Numbered from the stretch's first letter, positions 54,505 through 64,000 are shown. The stretch: 64,000 nt of DNA from Oegoconia quadripuncta (GCA_949316235.1 OX438741.1:10406124-10470123); one strand, 5' to 3'. Notes: generated by a model from the sequence alone, not told the origin. Program-made: numbers and translations.

Positions 54505-54770
54505 CAAATCAAATCAAATCAAATATATTTATTAATTCAAATGCTACATTGAAACATAGAATCTACATAATAATACTTAATTGCAACTGTAACACTAGTG
54601 CCTGAACTAGAAAAATCCTGTGTTTCAGGCGAAGCTAGGGCTTCTATAAATTAAAATAATATAACCATCTGTAGGTACAAACTAGATATCTATAAATAAA
54701 GTAGGTATACAGAGTAAATCTATGCTTAAAGGCTACTTAGCTTAGTCACGCCTAGTCTGGCTAGAACGCT
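54505..54770 (-). repeat. LINE 3' end with (ATTTG)n tail, reversed
   Basis: The plus strand begins with AAATCAAATCAAATCAAATA, followed by AT-rich sequence and GTGTTTCAGGCGAAGCTAGG. Such a pentamer run at one edge is typical for the 3' end of a reversed LINE. No coding part remains. Confidence 0.45.
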
Positions 54771-55436
54771 TAGTCAGCCAATACTCGGTTAGAACAACAA
54801 TTTCACAGTTTACGTCTAGTCTTTGTTGGAGAGTTGCAGAATTGACAAAATTCTTTAAAATGATTCGTATATTTTGTTTATTAATGTTAGTGGATCATTA
54901 AAGCAGGAAAGGTATTGTTTGCAGTTTTACAACTCGCTCACTTTTGACTCGGATACAGAGAAATTGTCTTAAGTCACGAATTAAATTATTAACCATATTG
55001 ATTAAAAAAGTAAAATAAGTAAAAGAAAATAAATAAATAAAGTCTAAAAATACGTGATAACTGACCGGCGCTCTTAGGCGCCTTCATAATCTATTGTGTT
55101 GATATATCTTTTTTCGGCCATATTTTTGGCAGGGCATTCAGCATCACCTGTTTTATGATTGCACCTATATAGGTGCCCAATTTCATCAAATCTGTTCATC
55201 CGTTTCGCCGTGATTGAGCAACAAACAAACATTCAAACTTTTGCATTTATAATATTATTTAGATTAGATAAAAAGTACAATATTAATTACCGGACCGGAC
55301 GAGAATGTTGCTTGGCTGCAGACTTTACACTATCCAATTTGTAGGAAATACAATTGTATTTCCTACAAATTAGGAACCTGTGATCCTAATTAGGAACACT
55401 TTAATTAGGAAGTTCCAAGCTAGTGATCACACTCTA

Positions 55437-55590
55437 AGGCTGGCCCGCCCACGGCCGACAATCGGTGACCGTTTTTTATAGGAGAAAAATGGAACGTACT
55501 GATTGCAATATTTCAACGCCCACGTCCTACAAAAAATCAGTCACAATATCGGTCCTACAAAAAGTCGGTCGTGGGCGGGCACACTAAATC
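55437..55590. mobile_element. GC-ended MITE M, complete copy
   Basis: The left end GGCCCGCCCACGGCCGAC and right end GTCGGTCGTGGGCGGGC are inverted repeats of 17-18 bases with one or two mismatches. The interior contains GGAGAAAAATGGAACGTACT and CCCACGTCCTACAAAAAATC. About 154 bases, no reading frame. Confidence 0.7.
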
Positions 55591-55619
55591 GGACAGTCGC
55601 CTCGCAGCCGTTAAGTAGA

Positions 55620-55908
55620 ATCACTCAATGTAAACAACATTGAGTCGCGGGTTCGATCCCCAGCGGGGTACATGTTTAAGGTAGGGCATTTTAAATGTCC
55701 GCCTGGCTAGCTACCACCATATTATCTAAATCTGCCGCCAAACAGCAATGTTAATAGCATTGTTGTGTTCCGGTTGTCAGAGATAAGATAGCCAGTCCCC
55801 CAAATGTGTTGGGGTTTCCGGGTCAGTACGCTTCCACCTTCGACCTCATCTTCACTTAACATCAGGTGTGATTGAGGTCAAGTACGAACACGTCTTGCAT
55901 AAAAATAA
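55620..55908 (+). mobile_element. SINE A with deleted A-box region
   Basis: AATCACTCAATGTAAACAAC, ATTGAGTCGCGGGTTCGATC, CCCAGCGGGGTACATG, and the whole body to a GCATAAAAATAAA tail. Two internal deletions of about 10-20 bases lie near the B box. Confidence 0.82.
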
Positions 55909-56117
55909 AATTTACTAGTGCAGCAAAATACTTAATTTTTATGGCGTAACTTCCAATAATCTTAAAATTCCTGTTTTTTGTAGAAGGATAGAGTTACCCA
56001 TCAGTAATAGAATAATTTTTTTTTCTAATAATTCCGTAGCTTGCTTTAGGTATAGTATAGGTATGCAATTATAAAACATATAAAGTTACGAGTAACACTG
56101 TGAACTTCATTCTGCTG

Positions 56118-56345
56118 TAGAAGATTTTCTTTTATTTTTATGATTGACTGGAGTCGCATTTGACCACAATCTCACGTGATGAAAAGTGACGATGTGGTCG
56201 AAGATGAAGCACGCGATCCCAGTAAATGCCTATTCACTCTGCTCTTGAAGATCCCAAGGTTATAGGATTCAGGAAAGACTGACGCCGGAAGGGAGTTCCA
56301 TGTCTTGGCTGTTCGGATGATGAATGAAGAATCGATGCTACCCCC
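56118..56345 (-). pseudogene. LINE reverse transcriptase C-terminal fragment
   Basis: The minus frame from 56345 reads SFIIRTAKTWNSLPASVFPE, SYNLGIFKSRVNRHLLGSR and continues to a TGA near the end. The motif TAKTWNSLP...FPE...FK.RVNRHLL is a very common end of lepidopteran LINE proteins. Only about 70 codons remain. Confidence 0.7.
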
Positions 56346-56451
56346 GTGTAGTTTTTCATAAATATGAAGAAGTTATTGATAGATTTTTTTGAAAATAGTT
56401 ACAGGATTCTCAGACGCCATGAAATTCTAATAGTTTATTTACATTTAGTTA

Positions 56452-56585
56452 AGTATTTATTTTCAAAAAAAAATGTATTTGTATAGTATATCAGCCATCT
56501 GGTATCCACAACACAAGCCTATAGTGGCTTACTGTGGAACTAGATGGCGCTGTGTGTATGTCTAAGGATATTTATTTATTATTTA
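56452..56585 (+). mobile_element. SINE B, 5'-truncated copy
   Basis: TATTTATTTTCAAAAAAAAA, AGCCATCTGGTATCCACAAC, ACACAAGCCTATAGTGGC, GATGGCGCTGTGTGTATGTC, TTATTTATTATTTATT tail. The head and B box are absent. Confidence 0.75.
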
Positions 56586-57365
56586 TTACTAAATACCTAT
56601 ACTATATCTAAAGCAAGCTACCGATTTCTTAGAAAACATTTTTATTCTATCACTGACATGTACCTCTATACATGTGCAAAAAATACAATACAATACAAAT
56701 ACAAATACACTTTATTGTACAAAAGGGGAACATACATAAAATCACGGTCTTTATGATTATAGGAAGTTAATTTATCTATACTGGACTATAATATTGGGTT
56801 ACAAGTTTCAATGGCGCCGTATCTCACAAAATAACATGAATCAGCCACTCTCTCAATCTCTTTCTCAAGAGCCATGCTCTTGTCCGTGGAGTCCTTCCCA
56901 CACTTCTCTACATTCTGCCTTTCCTTTCAGCCACTACAATATAAAAAATAATTTTATTCGTATTTCTCAATCAGTTATTTTCTGTTTTGATTTTCCCAAC
57001 AAGTAGCTCTAAATCGTAAATCCAGGAATTAACCTGCCACCGCACCTGGATGAAACATTCACATCACTTTAATCCCTTATTGGATGGGATCCTGACGTGT
57101 TTAGACGTGGTAAATGATTGATTGCATTTACGAGTCGATGTCAAATCCGATCCGAATATCCGATTTCGGTCTGACAGTTTAATGTGGATACTAGAGTCTT
57201 GTCTAACTGAGGTAAATTATTGATTTATGCTAAATTGTTTCAAAGCTGAGGTTTAGGACTTGTCAAACAGAATAAGTATTTTTGAATAAGAGGTTTCAAC
57301 ATAGAACATAGTGAACACATGCTAGGCCCGGTAACGCATGGCCTATGCTGACCAATCCTACCACT
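56586..57365. other. No gene recognised
   Basis: 56600-56640 shares CTATATCTAAAGCAAGCTAC with 43800-43840 and 56035-56060. 56680-56735 carries an AATACAATACAAATACAAAT run like the LINE end at 725. 56850-56960 is repeat L. No conserved frame. Confidence 0.35.
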
Positions 57366-57369
57366 ACGA

Positions 57370-57775
57370 TCAAATCAAATAAAATCAAAATATTTTATTT
57401 TATAGGATAAAATTATCACTCGAATAAGTCACTATTAATATTAATATTACATTTAAATTTACGGCTCATTCACATAGCTGACTCCTCAGAGAAGAACGAG
57501 CAAGAAACTCTAGGGTTGCTCTTTTAAACACATTATGGGTTACAATTTGTGATTTGATAATTATATGAATAATAAGACGGCTATGTCCATGCTTGCTTAT
57601 CATTCAAATAGTCAGTGATTTTATAATAGCCTTTTGCTAATAATTTCTGTTTTAAGATTGCTTTAAATTTATTAAAAAAAAAATACTAATAATAAATAAT
57701 AAATATCCTTAGATATACACACAGCGCCATTTAAAGGCAAATTTTGAATGTCTACTGGAACCTTATTATAAAAGC
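57370..57775 (-). pseudogene. Family C LINE 3' end, split by a SINE B fragment
   Basis: The same sequence as 43205-43540 (GAAGAACGAGCAAGAAACTC, TCCATGCTTGCTTATCATTC, TTTTGCTAATAATTTCTGTT, TGTCTACTGGAACCTTATTA). It is interrupted at 57672-57732. The protein frame is the C-terminal tail of the reverse transcriptase. It ends at 57773 in AAAAGCG, before unrelated LINE sequence. Confidence 0.72.
57672..57732 (-). mobile_element. 5'-truncated SINE B insertion of about 60 bp
   Basis: Compared with 43205-43714, the string TTTAAATTTATTTAAAGGC is split here by an A-rich run, then AATAATAAATATCCTTAGAT, ATACACACAGCGCCAT, which is the reversed SINE B 3' end. ATTTAAA-like bases occur on both sides and may be the target-site duplication. 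Confidence 0.75.
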
Positions 57776-58440
57776 GATGTCGAACCCAATCTCAAAACGA
57801 CCCCTAATAGGGCCAAAACTGACAAAAGCAACATCTATCACAGGACAGGCAAACTCACCCTTGTACCAGCCAGTTCTGAAAATAGTCTCCATCAACATAG
57901 AGAGATACTCGTCGGGCAAATCCTAAATCCTCTTAGAAAATCGCGGTGACATATTATGCGTCCAGGAAACCCACCGCGATACCTACTACACTACCAAGAC
58001 CCTGGTCTTGGCTTTTTGGCGGGAACTCGGCGAGTGAAGTAGCATTTTTCTTTATAAGTCTTAAAATTTGTGCATTCTAACTTTTGAAGCTTAATAATGG
58101 CAGAATATTGTGCAGCAAACGTTAGTGTTGGTGTACAGGTGAAGGGAAGTGTAAATTAAAGTGCGTAACGGAGCTTTCGGGTTCCCACAAGAAGCCGCCA
58201 AAATCTTTTGTAAAGCATTCTGCCACTTTACTGAAGAATGACTTGACCGTGACTGTGACTAGACTCTGTATACGACGAATTACTTGTTTTGATTGAGACT
58301 GACCTATAAACTGAAGAAATAAGATAAATAAAAATTTTCACTCGAAACTGGCAGTAATGTCCCTCGACAATGAGGTTGACTGGTTGCCATCCTCAAAAAT
58401 AAGAAGAAGAAGAAGACCCTGGTCTTGTCTACTACCAGGG
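57776..58440 (+). pseudogene. LINE ORF2 endonuclease N-terminus, interrupted by retroposon R
   Basis: The frame at 57850-58000 reads NSPLYQPVLKIVSINIERYS, SGKS-stop, ILLENRGDILCVQETHRDTY. IVSINIERY and CVQETHR are the first two motifs of the apurinic endonuclease domain of LINEs (QET contains the catalytic glutamate). A TAA breaks it once. The frame is then cut at 58010 by the insertion and resumes after 58428 (YYQGLLEMLLANL-like). Confidence 0.65.
58011..58412 (+). mobile_element. Retroposon R, copy 2, with (AAG)n tail and 15-bp duplication
   Basis: It is flanked by AAGACCCTGGTCTTG at 57996-58010 and 58413-58427. The duplication may be 13-15 bases, because its left edge merges with the AAG tail. 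The sequence is the same as 23638-24041 except GTTAGTG for GATAGTG and CATCCTC for CATCTTC. It begins with GCTTTTTGGCGGGAACTCGG, has no tRNA head and no sustained frame. It interrupts the LINE endonuclease fragment. Confidence 0.88.
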
Positions 58441-58654
58441 ACTACTAGAGATGCTATTGGCTAATTTAACAGTCTGCCTGCGACTTATAATCTCCCAAAT
58501 GGATGTAAGTCAGAACTGAACTTTATGTGTTACTGTTTTTAGAAGACATGCTCATTATTCGGAGTCACGTAAAATGTTATTAGATATTATCATCATCCAC
58601 TGCCGGACATTTTTATTATTATTTATTTTTTATTATTTATTATTGTTTATTTAT

Positions 58655-58935
58655 TAAATTCTCGATTACCCATACAATGTAAACCATTCTGAAACCACCT
58701 TCCATACTAATATGGAAGTCCAAGAATTTTCGACTGAATTCGCCGAAATGGAGTCACCAGCTGAAATTTTTTGGACTTCCATACTAAAGGTAGTTTCAGA
58801 ATGGTTTACTTGTTATGGGTAATCGAAATTTTTTTAATAGAATTCGACTATGGTACCATGGGGAAAGTTGTTCGTAATGAAGAGTATGGTATCACCAGTT
58901 AATAGCAATTACACGAATTCAAATTCAATTCTAAA
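58655..58935. mobile_element. Family D MITE copy
   Basis: TCTCGATTACCCATACAATG, AACCATTCTGAAACCACCTT, CATACTAAAGGTAGTTTCAG, TAGAATTCGACTATGG, AATTACACGAATTCAAATTC. It is an inverted repeat around GTCACCAGCTGAAATTTTTT. The left terminus is missing. Confidence 0.65.
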
Positions 58936-58995
58936 ACATGTTACAATTAGAGGAGATTATACAGGAATCTCCCATTGTAACACATGTTTTAGACC
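58936..58995. repeat. Foldback, about 28-bp arms
   Basis: CTAAAACATGTTACAATTAG, AGGAGATT and, inverted, AATCTCCCATTGTAACACAT, GTTTTAG pair with a few mismatches or gaps around a 7-base loop. It abuts the family D copy. Confidence 0.6.
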
Positions 58996-59029
58996 GTTGA
59001 ACTAACATTACTTGGTTTAATATTAATTT

Positions 59030-59275
59030 CTATACCTTTGAAACATTTGTATCGTCACAGTGGTTTAAAACAACCGCTTGCAACTCTTCATCACTGGTAA
59101 ATTTTCTTCCACAAAGATTTTTCTTTAAATTTGGAAATAAGAAGTAGTCGCTCGAGCCAAATCCGGGCTGTAAGGTGGGTGTTCCAGTTCTGTGAATCCG
59201 CAGTCGCGAATAGCCGCCTTTAAAGCAGCCGCTTTGTGGATAGGTGCATAATCGTGCAACAGAAGGATACCCCTT
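59030..59275 (-). pseudogene. Mariner-family transposase fragment
   Basis: On the minus strand the frames give LLHDYAPIHKAAALKAAIRD, CGFTELEHPPYSPDLA, then, after a frameshift, SDYFLFPNLKKNLCGRKF and SDEELQAVV. HPPYSPDLA..SDYFLF is the third-aspartate block of mariner/Tc1 transposases. In the LLHDYAP block the second catalytic aspartate is still present. The rest of the element is lost; a SINE B copy starts at 59283. This is a different lineage from the mariner at 37594. Confidence 0.75.
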
Positions 59276-59282
59276 ATTTAAT

Positions 59283-59543
59283 TAGAGTGGTTAGAAACTC
59301 TGACCACTATACCAAAAGGTCGCGGATTCGAATCCGGCTAGGGGCATATGTTTGTATGATGAATACGGACATGTGTACCCGAGTTATTGATGTTTTTATT
59401 TATATTAAGTATTTATTTACCAAAAAAATTGTACTTATGTTGTATATCAACCATCTGGTATTCACAACACAAGCCTATAGTTGCTTAAAGTGGAACTAGA
59501 TGGCGCTGTGTGCATGTCCAAGGATATATATTATTATTATATT
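59283..59543 (+). mobile_element. SINE B, full-length copy
   Basis: GTGGTTAGAAACTCTGACCA (A-box region), GCGGATTCGAATCCGGCTAG (B box), CCCGAGTTATTGATG, AACCATCTGGTATTCACAAC, GATGGCGCTGTGTGCATGTC, TTATTATTATATT tail. Confidence 0.85.
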
Positions 59544-59646
59544 CCTCTGCGCTTTTCTTTTAAACTGTCCCTCAACTTATGAACTACTACAGAAGCATAA
59601 TATGACCCATTTGCAGCAGTATTAAGTTTTTTGGAAACATTTTGTT

Positions 59647-59706
59647 TTATACACAACGGGTTAGCATTTGACCTCAATCTCACCTGATGTTAAGTGAAGA
59701 TGAGGC
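59647..59706 (-). mobile_element. SINE A 3' end fragment
   Basis: TATACACAACGGGTTAGCAT, TTGACCTCAATCTCACCTGA, GTTAAGTGAAGATGAGGCC. Just the last 60 bases. Confidence 0.65.
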
Positions 59707-60052
59707 CACATCCACACATGAGGCCTGCATGATTTTTTTGCCACATAGGCAAAAAAACCATGCAGTCGGAACTAAGTAATGTAAAATTTTATAGTTTTAC
59801 TCTCTAATTAACAAACATATTCCGTTTCCATTTCGTCGTGGGTAAGAAGTAGGTATACGAGAAACGGTAACTTCGTTAAAATTATATTCACTTACGCACT
59901 TTGAGAAACGTATTCAAAGGGATTGTCGGTATACAGGTGGCCATTAATTTTTCATTTCTTTCCATATTCATGTTGAGGGCGTGCATGTAAAGGATATTTT
60001 GAGTTGGAATTTTTTGAGATAACAACTCTATTTCTTTTTACCTTACTGGGGC

Positions 60053-60240
60053 GAAGCCAAAAAGAATAATATAATAAGTCTTTTAATTATTGAAGATTGG
60101 GAGCGGGAGGGACCCGGTTTCGGGTTGAATTCAATTTTAATTGCAATAAGAAAGGACAATCCATTTCCACTTTTATTTGGAAACGCGTCCCGATGATCCC
60201 AAATTTTGTATAATTAAAAGACTTATTATTCTTCAGGCCA
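60053..60240. repeat. Foldback element with about 45-bp arms and a paired interior
   Basis: GAATAATATAATAAGTCTTT, TAATTATTGAAGATTGGGA on the left pairs with TCCCAAATTTTGTATAATTA, AAAGACTTATTATTC on the right. Inside, GGGACCCGGTTTC faces GGAAACGCGTCCC. The structure can therefore fold along most of its 188 bases. No second copy in the window. Confidence 0.6.
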
Positions 60241-60308
60241 TAATGATTTCGTGTTATATAAATAAAATCATATGGAAAACCAACCAGAAATTTTTCTTGA
60301 CGAACTTA

Positions 60309-60453
60309 GGCCCGTATTAATAAATCGTTCTTGAGATTGAGATCGCGTCTCGGTCTCAAGCCATTTTTTCTAATGCTGTTTTAATATGCAACAAATTCTC
60401 AAGCGTCAACTTGAGGCCATATGAATCTTGAGAACGGTTTATTAATACGGGCC
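60309..60453. mobile_element. PIF/Harbinger-like MITE, complete copy
   Basis: It is flanked by TTA on both sides (60306-60308 and 60454-60456). The inverted ends GGCCCGTATTAATAAATCGT and GGCCCGTATTAATAAACCGT (reversed) are followed by TCTTGAG / TCTCAAG. The interior has more CTCAAG/CTTGAG hexamers. 145 bases, no frame. Confidence 0.78.
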
Positions 60454-60504
60454 TTAAAGTATCTACCTCGATTAGTCGATTAGTATGTATGTAAGTACCT
60501 AAGT

Positions 60505-60665
60505 AAGGAGCGTGTGTGGATCAGCGGTTAGGACGCGAGCCGGTTCACAGCTCCGGTGCAAGGACTTGAGTTATGAGCTGATCTGCAGCTCGAGTAACTT
60601 TGGTGAGTTACCCACGGTCATAATGCAAAGGAACGAATGTATGTATTATATACATCATCATCATC
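60505..60665 (+). mobile_element. Putative tRNA-headed SINE J
   Basis: GTGTGGATCAGCGGTTAGGA, CGCGAGCCGGTTCACAGCTC, then a body to CATCATCATCATCAACC. The TGGATCAGCGGTTAGGACGC start is A-box-like and resembles 52945-53050; the B box is weak (GGTTCACAGCTCC). Confidence 0.45.
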
Positions 60666-60944
60666 AACCAAAATTCAAATGCGCGAAAGCAATCACTGCA
60701 TTGAATTGGACTATGAAGAAACGGAGAAACTACTTACCGTAACCTCATAAGGGCATCTATTATTTTATTTTTTATTCATTATACCAATTATATACAAAAT
60801 TCAATACTCATCCCAATAATAATATATAAATTATAAAATTATAATAACTTAATAGTATTTGTTGTCTGTAGCTGAATATCTGAGCATATCTTGCGTTATA
60901 TATACAACTTCTTAATTTGCGCTAATAACACACTTTCTTCATAC

Positions 60945-61025
60945 GCCCACACATACACACGCACATATACAATCACACACACATACGCACATATGTAATC
61001 ACACACACTCACGCTCACACGCATA
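60945..61025. repeat. Degenerate (CACA/CGCA)n microsatellite
   Basis: ACACATACACACGCACATAT, ATCACACACACATACGCACA, TCACACACACTCACGCTCAC. The 63-codon minus frame through it is a by-product. Confidence 0.8.
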
Positions 61026-61219
61026 CATCCTATCTCGCAAGATAAGGCCGTTCCATTCCAGAGGGTGAGAGGCTGGTGATCCGTCACACAGGTTTCCTAG
61101 TACGGACACCAGTCTCTCACAAAATTTTGTACTTACATGTAGCATATCTCGTAGATTAAGGACCTATTGTTTATACCTGTATACTTTTGTGAGAGAGAAT
61201 AAAAACTTTTTGAATTTTG

Positions 61220-61335
61220 AATCAACGCGTAAACATCCCACTGCAGGGATATAGGCCTTCCCTCGTTTATAAGGGAGATTGGCCGTAGGCCACCACGCTG
61301 GGCCAATGCGGGTTGGGGACTTAACCCTTCTAAAG
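61220..61335 (-). repeat. Family E copy
   Basis: GTAAACATCCCACTGCAGGG, ATATAGGCCTTCCCTCG, CCAATGCGGGTTGGGGACTT. The (ATC)n tail is missing or replaced by GAATCAACGC. Confidence 0.6.
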
Positions 61336-61439
61336 ATTTAATTCATCCAAGAGAAAATTCCTTCAGGTTGAATATAATTAATATAATATTTATCACATTC
61401 TTTCAAAATTATGTAGCGTCTATGTATTTCTATTTGAAA

Positions 61440-61630
61440 TATCTTGTCCTAAATAGGGATGGTGGAATAAGATTATGTAATTCCAACGCACACTCATCGA
61501 AGTGCATCCTGTAAAAATTGAGAGACAGACGACCTTGCGACGGTTTTCGAAGCTCTGCAATTTAGCAGTGATCGAATGGTCACCAATAAGTCTTTTGGCA
61601 CGTCGTTCCACAGAATTGAGAGCGGTCAGT
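61440..61630 (-). pseudogene. LINE reverse transcriptase C-terminal fragment
   Basis: The minus frame reads VERRAKRLIGDHSITAKLQS, FENRRKVVCLSIFTGC, then WNYIILFHHPYL. VERRAKRLIGD...L..RR.VV.L..F is a standard segment after the polymerase domain of lepidopteran LINEs. About 60 codons, ends in TAG-free drift. Clade not determined. Confidence 0.65.
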
Positions 61631-61639
61631 TAGATTAGA

Positions 61640-62410
61640 ATATTTCTTTCTAACAACGGGGCACCGATTCCGTAAGCTTATTTGGGGGTCTCACGTCCGA
61701 ATCCGTGGTGAGATAGTGGCCATGGAAGACCGTAAATTGAAAATGAAAAAAAATTAAAAATATATTTATTATTACAAAACAATATCCATAAATAATAAAA
61801 CATATATTAATACACGAGGAGAATCTTAAATATATGAGATATGTTTTGGAGAAAGCATATTATATTATAGTGTTTCTTTCGGTCTCCTCACTAGGCAAGC
61901 CTGTATCGAGGACACCTGATTACTAGACTTTTTATACAAGTTGTTATTGCCTCGGTATAGTTTCAATTTGAAGGTAACAAAAAAAAAATAAAGAGAATTA
62001 ATTAGTTAAAGAAAGAAAAAAGAGCAACATTAAATGAACATTTAAGGCTTAACTAATCCATCAACAATTAATAATATAAAGTTTACGGATATGCACATGA
62101 ACTGTAAGTAATTCGGTAGACCTCACCCTGAATTCCGATGCGAGTTATGTGAGTTTACTGAATAACTAGCTAGGTAGCTTATGTTTTAATGATTTCTACG
62201 ACTGCTAGTTAAACGTGAATGTTCTTATTCCCTGAGCAAGCCGTAAAGTAGTTTATTAATAATAAAATATCCAATATCCACTGTCTTAACGAGACTATTA
62301 AATATTGTGCCGTGATATCTCTAACGTTTTACTTTGATTTTACTGACGTAATAATTTATTTACTTCTTGCTCTAATTGTTAGCCCGTCTCTGTCTATTAG
62401 TGGTAGGTAG
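61640..62410. other. No gene recognised
   Basis: AT-rich with GTCTCACGTCCGAATCCGTG near 61690 and a run of short A tracts. No conserved frame or repeat match. Confidence 0.3.
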
Positions 62411-62413
62411 TGG

Positions 62414-62457
62414 TAGGATAGTGTAGCTAAGGCTGATGCCTTAGCTACACTATCCTA
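62414..62457. repeat. Perfect 20-bp hairpin with a 4-base loop
   Basis: TAGGATAGTGTAGCTAAGGC at 62414-62433, loop TGAT, and its exact complement GCCTTAGCTACACTATCCTA at 62438-62457. It is not followed by a T run and has no coding context. Confidence 0.9.
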
Positions 62458-62849
62458 TCTCTAAATAAACTATAGACTTAAAAAAGTAGAAGTTACCAGC
62501 GGTTTTCTTTTAGGACAATGCGAAATGCATAGAAAAGAGGACGGCTACATATTTTTTAAAGAATGTGACAAATATTATATTAATTATTAGTATTCAAACT
62601 GAAGGAATTTACTTTTGGATGAATTAAATCTTTAGAAGGGTTAAGTGAGAATCCTAACTTTATTACTGAGTGATTAAAATGCCCTTTGTTGTTTTTGTTT
62701 GAGATTACGTTTGCGTTGAAAGTGAACAAATTAGTCAGTGAATGAATGTTAAGCTATGTATGTACCTATAGATCGCAGAGTAAATATGAACCAATGAAAA
62801 CCTTGTTTTGCCCATTGACTTCATAATAAATCACTTCACGTCGTTCCAA

Positions 62850-63180
62850 TAGCCAAATTTTTTACGTTCCCGTGCAAATTTCTAGTGTTTCTCGTTCCCT
62901 TGGTAATTTTCCTTGTGAACTTTCCATGGGAACGCTTTCCTGTTCCGTGAGAGTCACCTTTTTTACTCCCCGTCAAACTTTCCTGCATTTCCCGTTCCAT
63001 GTAAATAACCTCTTTTACGTCCCGTCAAAATTTCCTGTATTTTCCGTTCCCGTGGGAGTTTTCGAAAATCATTTTCCCGTTTTTCTAAGTTCCCGTGAAA
63101 ATTTCCCGTATGTATGCTTGCCGTTGGAAATTTGGCAAAATCCTTTCTTACCGGACGTTCCACGACGACTACCTATCTAC
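62850..63180. repeat. Degenerate TTCCCGT minisatellite
   Basis: Variants of GTTCCCGTG...AATTTCC recur about every 25-50 bases (TACGTTCCCGTGCAAATTTC, CCGTCAAACTTTCCTGC, TTTTCCGTTCCCGTGGGAG, AAGTTCCCGTGAAAATTTCC). A 128-codon frame through it has no domain and is most likely a result of the repeat. Confidence 0.6.
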
Positions 63181-63189
63181 CTGCCAAAC

Positions 63190-64000
63190 AGCTTCATACG
63201 TCAAAGCTGCCTATGCACTGGAGCGGAGAAGACAGGAGCGGAGCTGTGCCGTTATTAACCAACAGGATTGCATAAAATCTCAGCTCCGCTACAGTGGACA
63301 GGGATTTACGAACTAGTTCAAAAATTCGTACAAAATCGGGAAGCGGTGCCCCGCTCCGATCGAAAAATCCGATCGCCTGAATGCTATTGTAGTTGCGGGG
63401 CCCGAGGAGGGATAGTAGTATTGATAGGAGTTAGGATATAGGAGATAGGAGTTTTCAGTATTACATTGATATAATAACAACTTATTTTATTTTATCATTA
63501 TTTTTATTACTTAATTGTTACATAGATCTACAGTTTTGACATTTTTATTTGGCTTAAAATTACTTCATTTCTTTAGTTTGACTTTTAATACTATGCAATT
63601 TAGATTCATTAATATAACGACTCGTATATTACTGAGGATTGCTTTATTGATACCTATATAATAATAACGTAAAAGTACAAATTTTCTTGTAATATAATTA
63701 AAACGTTACCCACTCAATTATAACGATAATTATTGTCAGTACAATAAGAATCACTAATTGGCATAAGTTTGGAATTAGCTTACTATAATATAATTTCTGC
63801 AATAATGCTGTTGATTCTATGTAAATAAGTAAAACAAATAAATAATTTTATCGAGTGGCTGCAAAAGGTAATACGATTTTAGTGTATTTCCAAATTTCAT
63901 TGTAATTTCCTCGCTCCGCATTACTCCCTCGCTCCGCTCCGCTACCTCGCTCCCAACGGACGGACTGGCAGCCTAGTCTGTGGTTTTGCCAGTGTACCTA
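63190..64000. other. Unassigned; GCTCCGCT-rich edges
   Basis: GGAGCGGAG blocks at 63220-63245 and their inverse CTCCGCT at 63285, plus CCCCGCTCCGATCG at 63352 and CTCGCTCCGCTCCGCTACCT at 63930, suggest a transposon with CTCCGC-rich ends, possibly cut by the window edge. The interior is AT-rich. Confidence 0.35.

Noticed and set aside
61420..61611. Host gene exon on the minus strand
   Set aside because: VERRAKRLIGD...NRRKVVCL matches the post-polymerase region of LINE proteins, so it is a retrotransposon remnant.
62414..62457. Rho-independent terminator
   Set aside because: A perfect stem is present, but there is no T run and the context is eukaryotic.

Overview
The window looks like gene-poor insect chromosome, most likely from a moth or butterfly (Lepidoptera). 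This is inferred from its AT-rich composition, one conserved animal gene split into nine exons, and a dense mosaic of families typical of lepidopteran genomes. These include tRNA-headed SINEs in many copies, non-LTR (LINE) remnants with (ATG)n, (TTTGAC)n or (AAATA)n tails, a cecropia-type mariner, and several MITE families. I see no bacterial operon, CRISPR array or rRNA, and no free-standing tRNA that I would defend.

The one host gene I can reconstruct is GMPPA (mannose-1-phosphate guanyltransferase alpha) on the minus strand, 23031 down to 12641. It has nine exons with GT-AG junctions and phases that agree, giving a 413-residue protein. Its introns hold SINEs, a 425-bp mariner-derived MITE, a foldback element of about 530 bp, LINE fragments, and a hairpin with a 31-bp perfect stem.

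The rest is layered transposon debris. 1-12.4 kb: MITEs (PIF-like, hAT-like, a tandem 130-bp array), SINE copies and small LINE ends. 23.6-24.0 kb and 58.0-58.4 kb: two almost identical 0.4-kb retroposons, each with its own target-site duplication. 25.6-30.4 kb: a nested LINE cluster with a 1086-codon reverse transcriptase/RNase H reading frame. 31.8-33.2 kb: a second, decayed reverse transcriptase. 35-48 kb: a SINE-rich zone containing a mariner with a broken transposase and a MITE sharing its ends. 49-64 kb: further SINEs and LINE ends, a GC-rich poly(A) retroposon with an 18-bp duplication set in an element of repeated short motifs, and several foldback elements.

The genes do not form a pathway; the only functional link is parasitic, in that non-autonomous elements presumably rely on LINE or transposase machinery. 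I found no clear undescribed multi-gene system. The best leads are the 0.4-kb retroposon carrying an E2F-like sequence at its 5' end, the mariner/MITE pair, the foldback elements, and a possible orphan promoter with two perfect CRE palindromes near 36.4 kb. Boundaries of repeat copies are by eye, accurate to about 5-20 bases unless a target-site duplication is stated.
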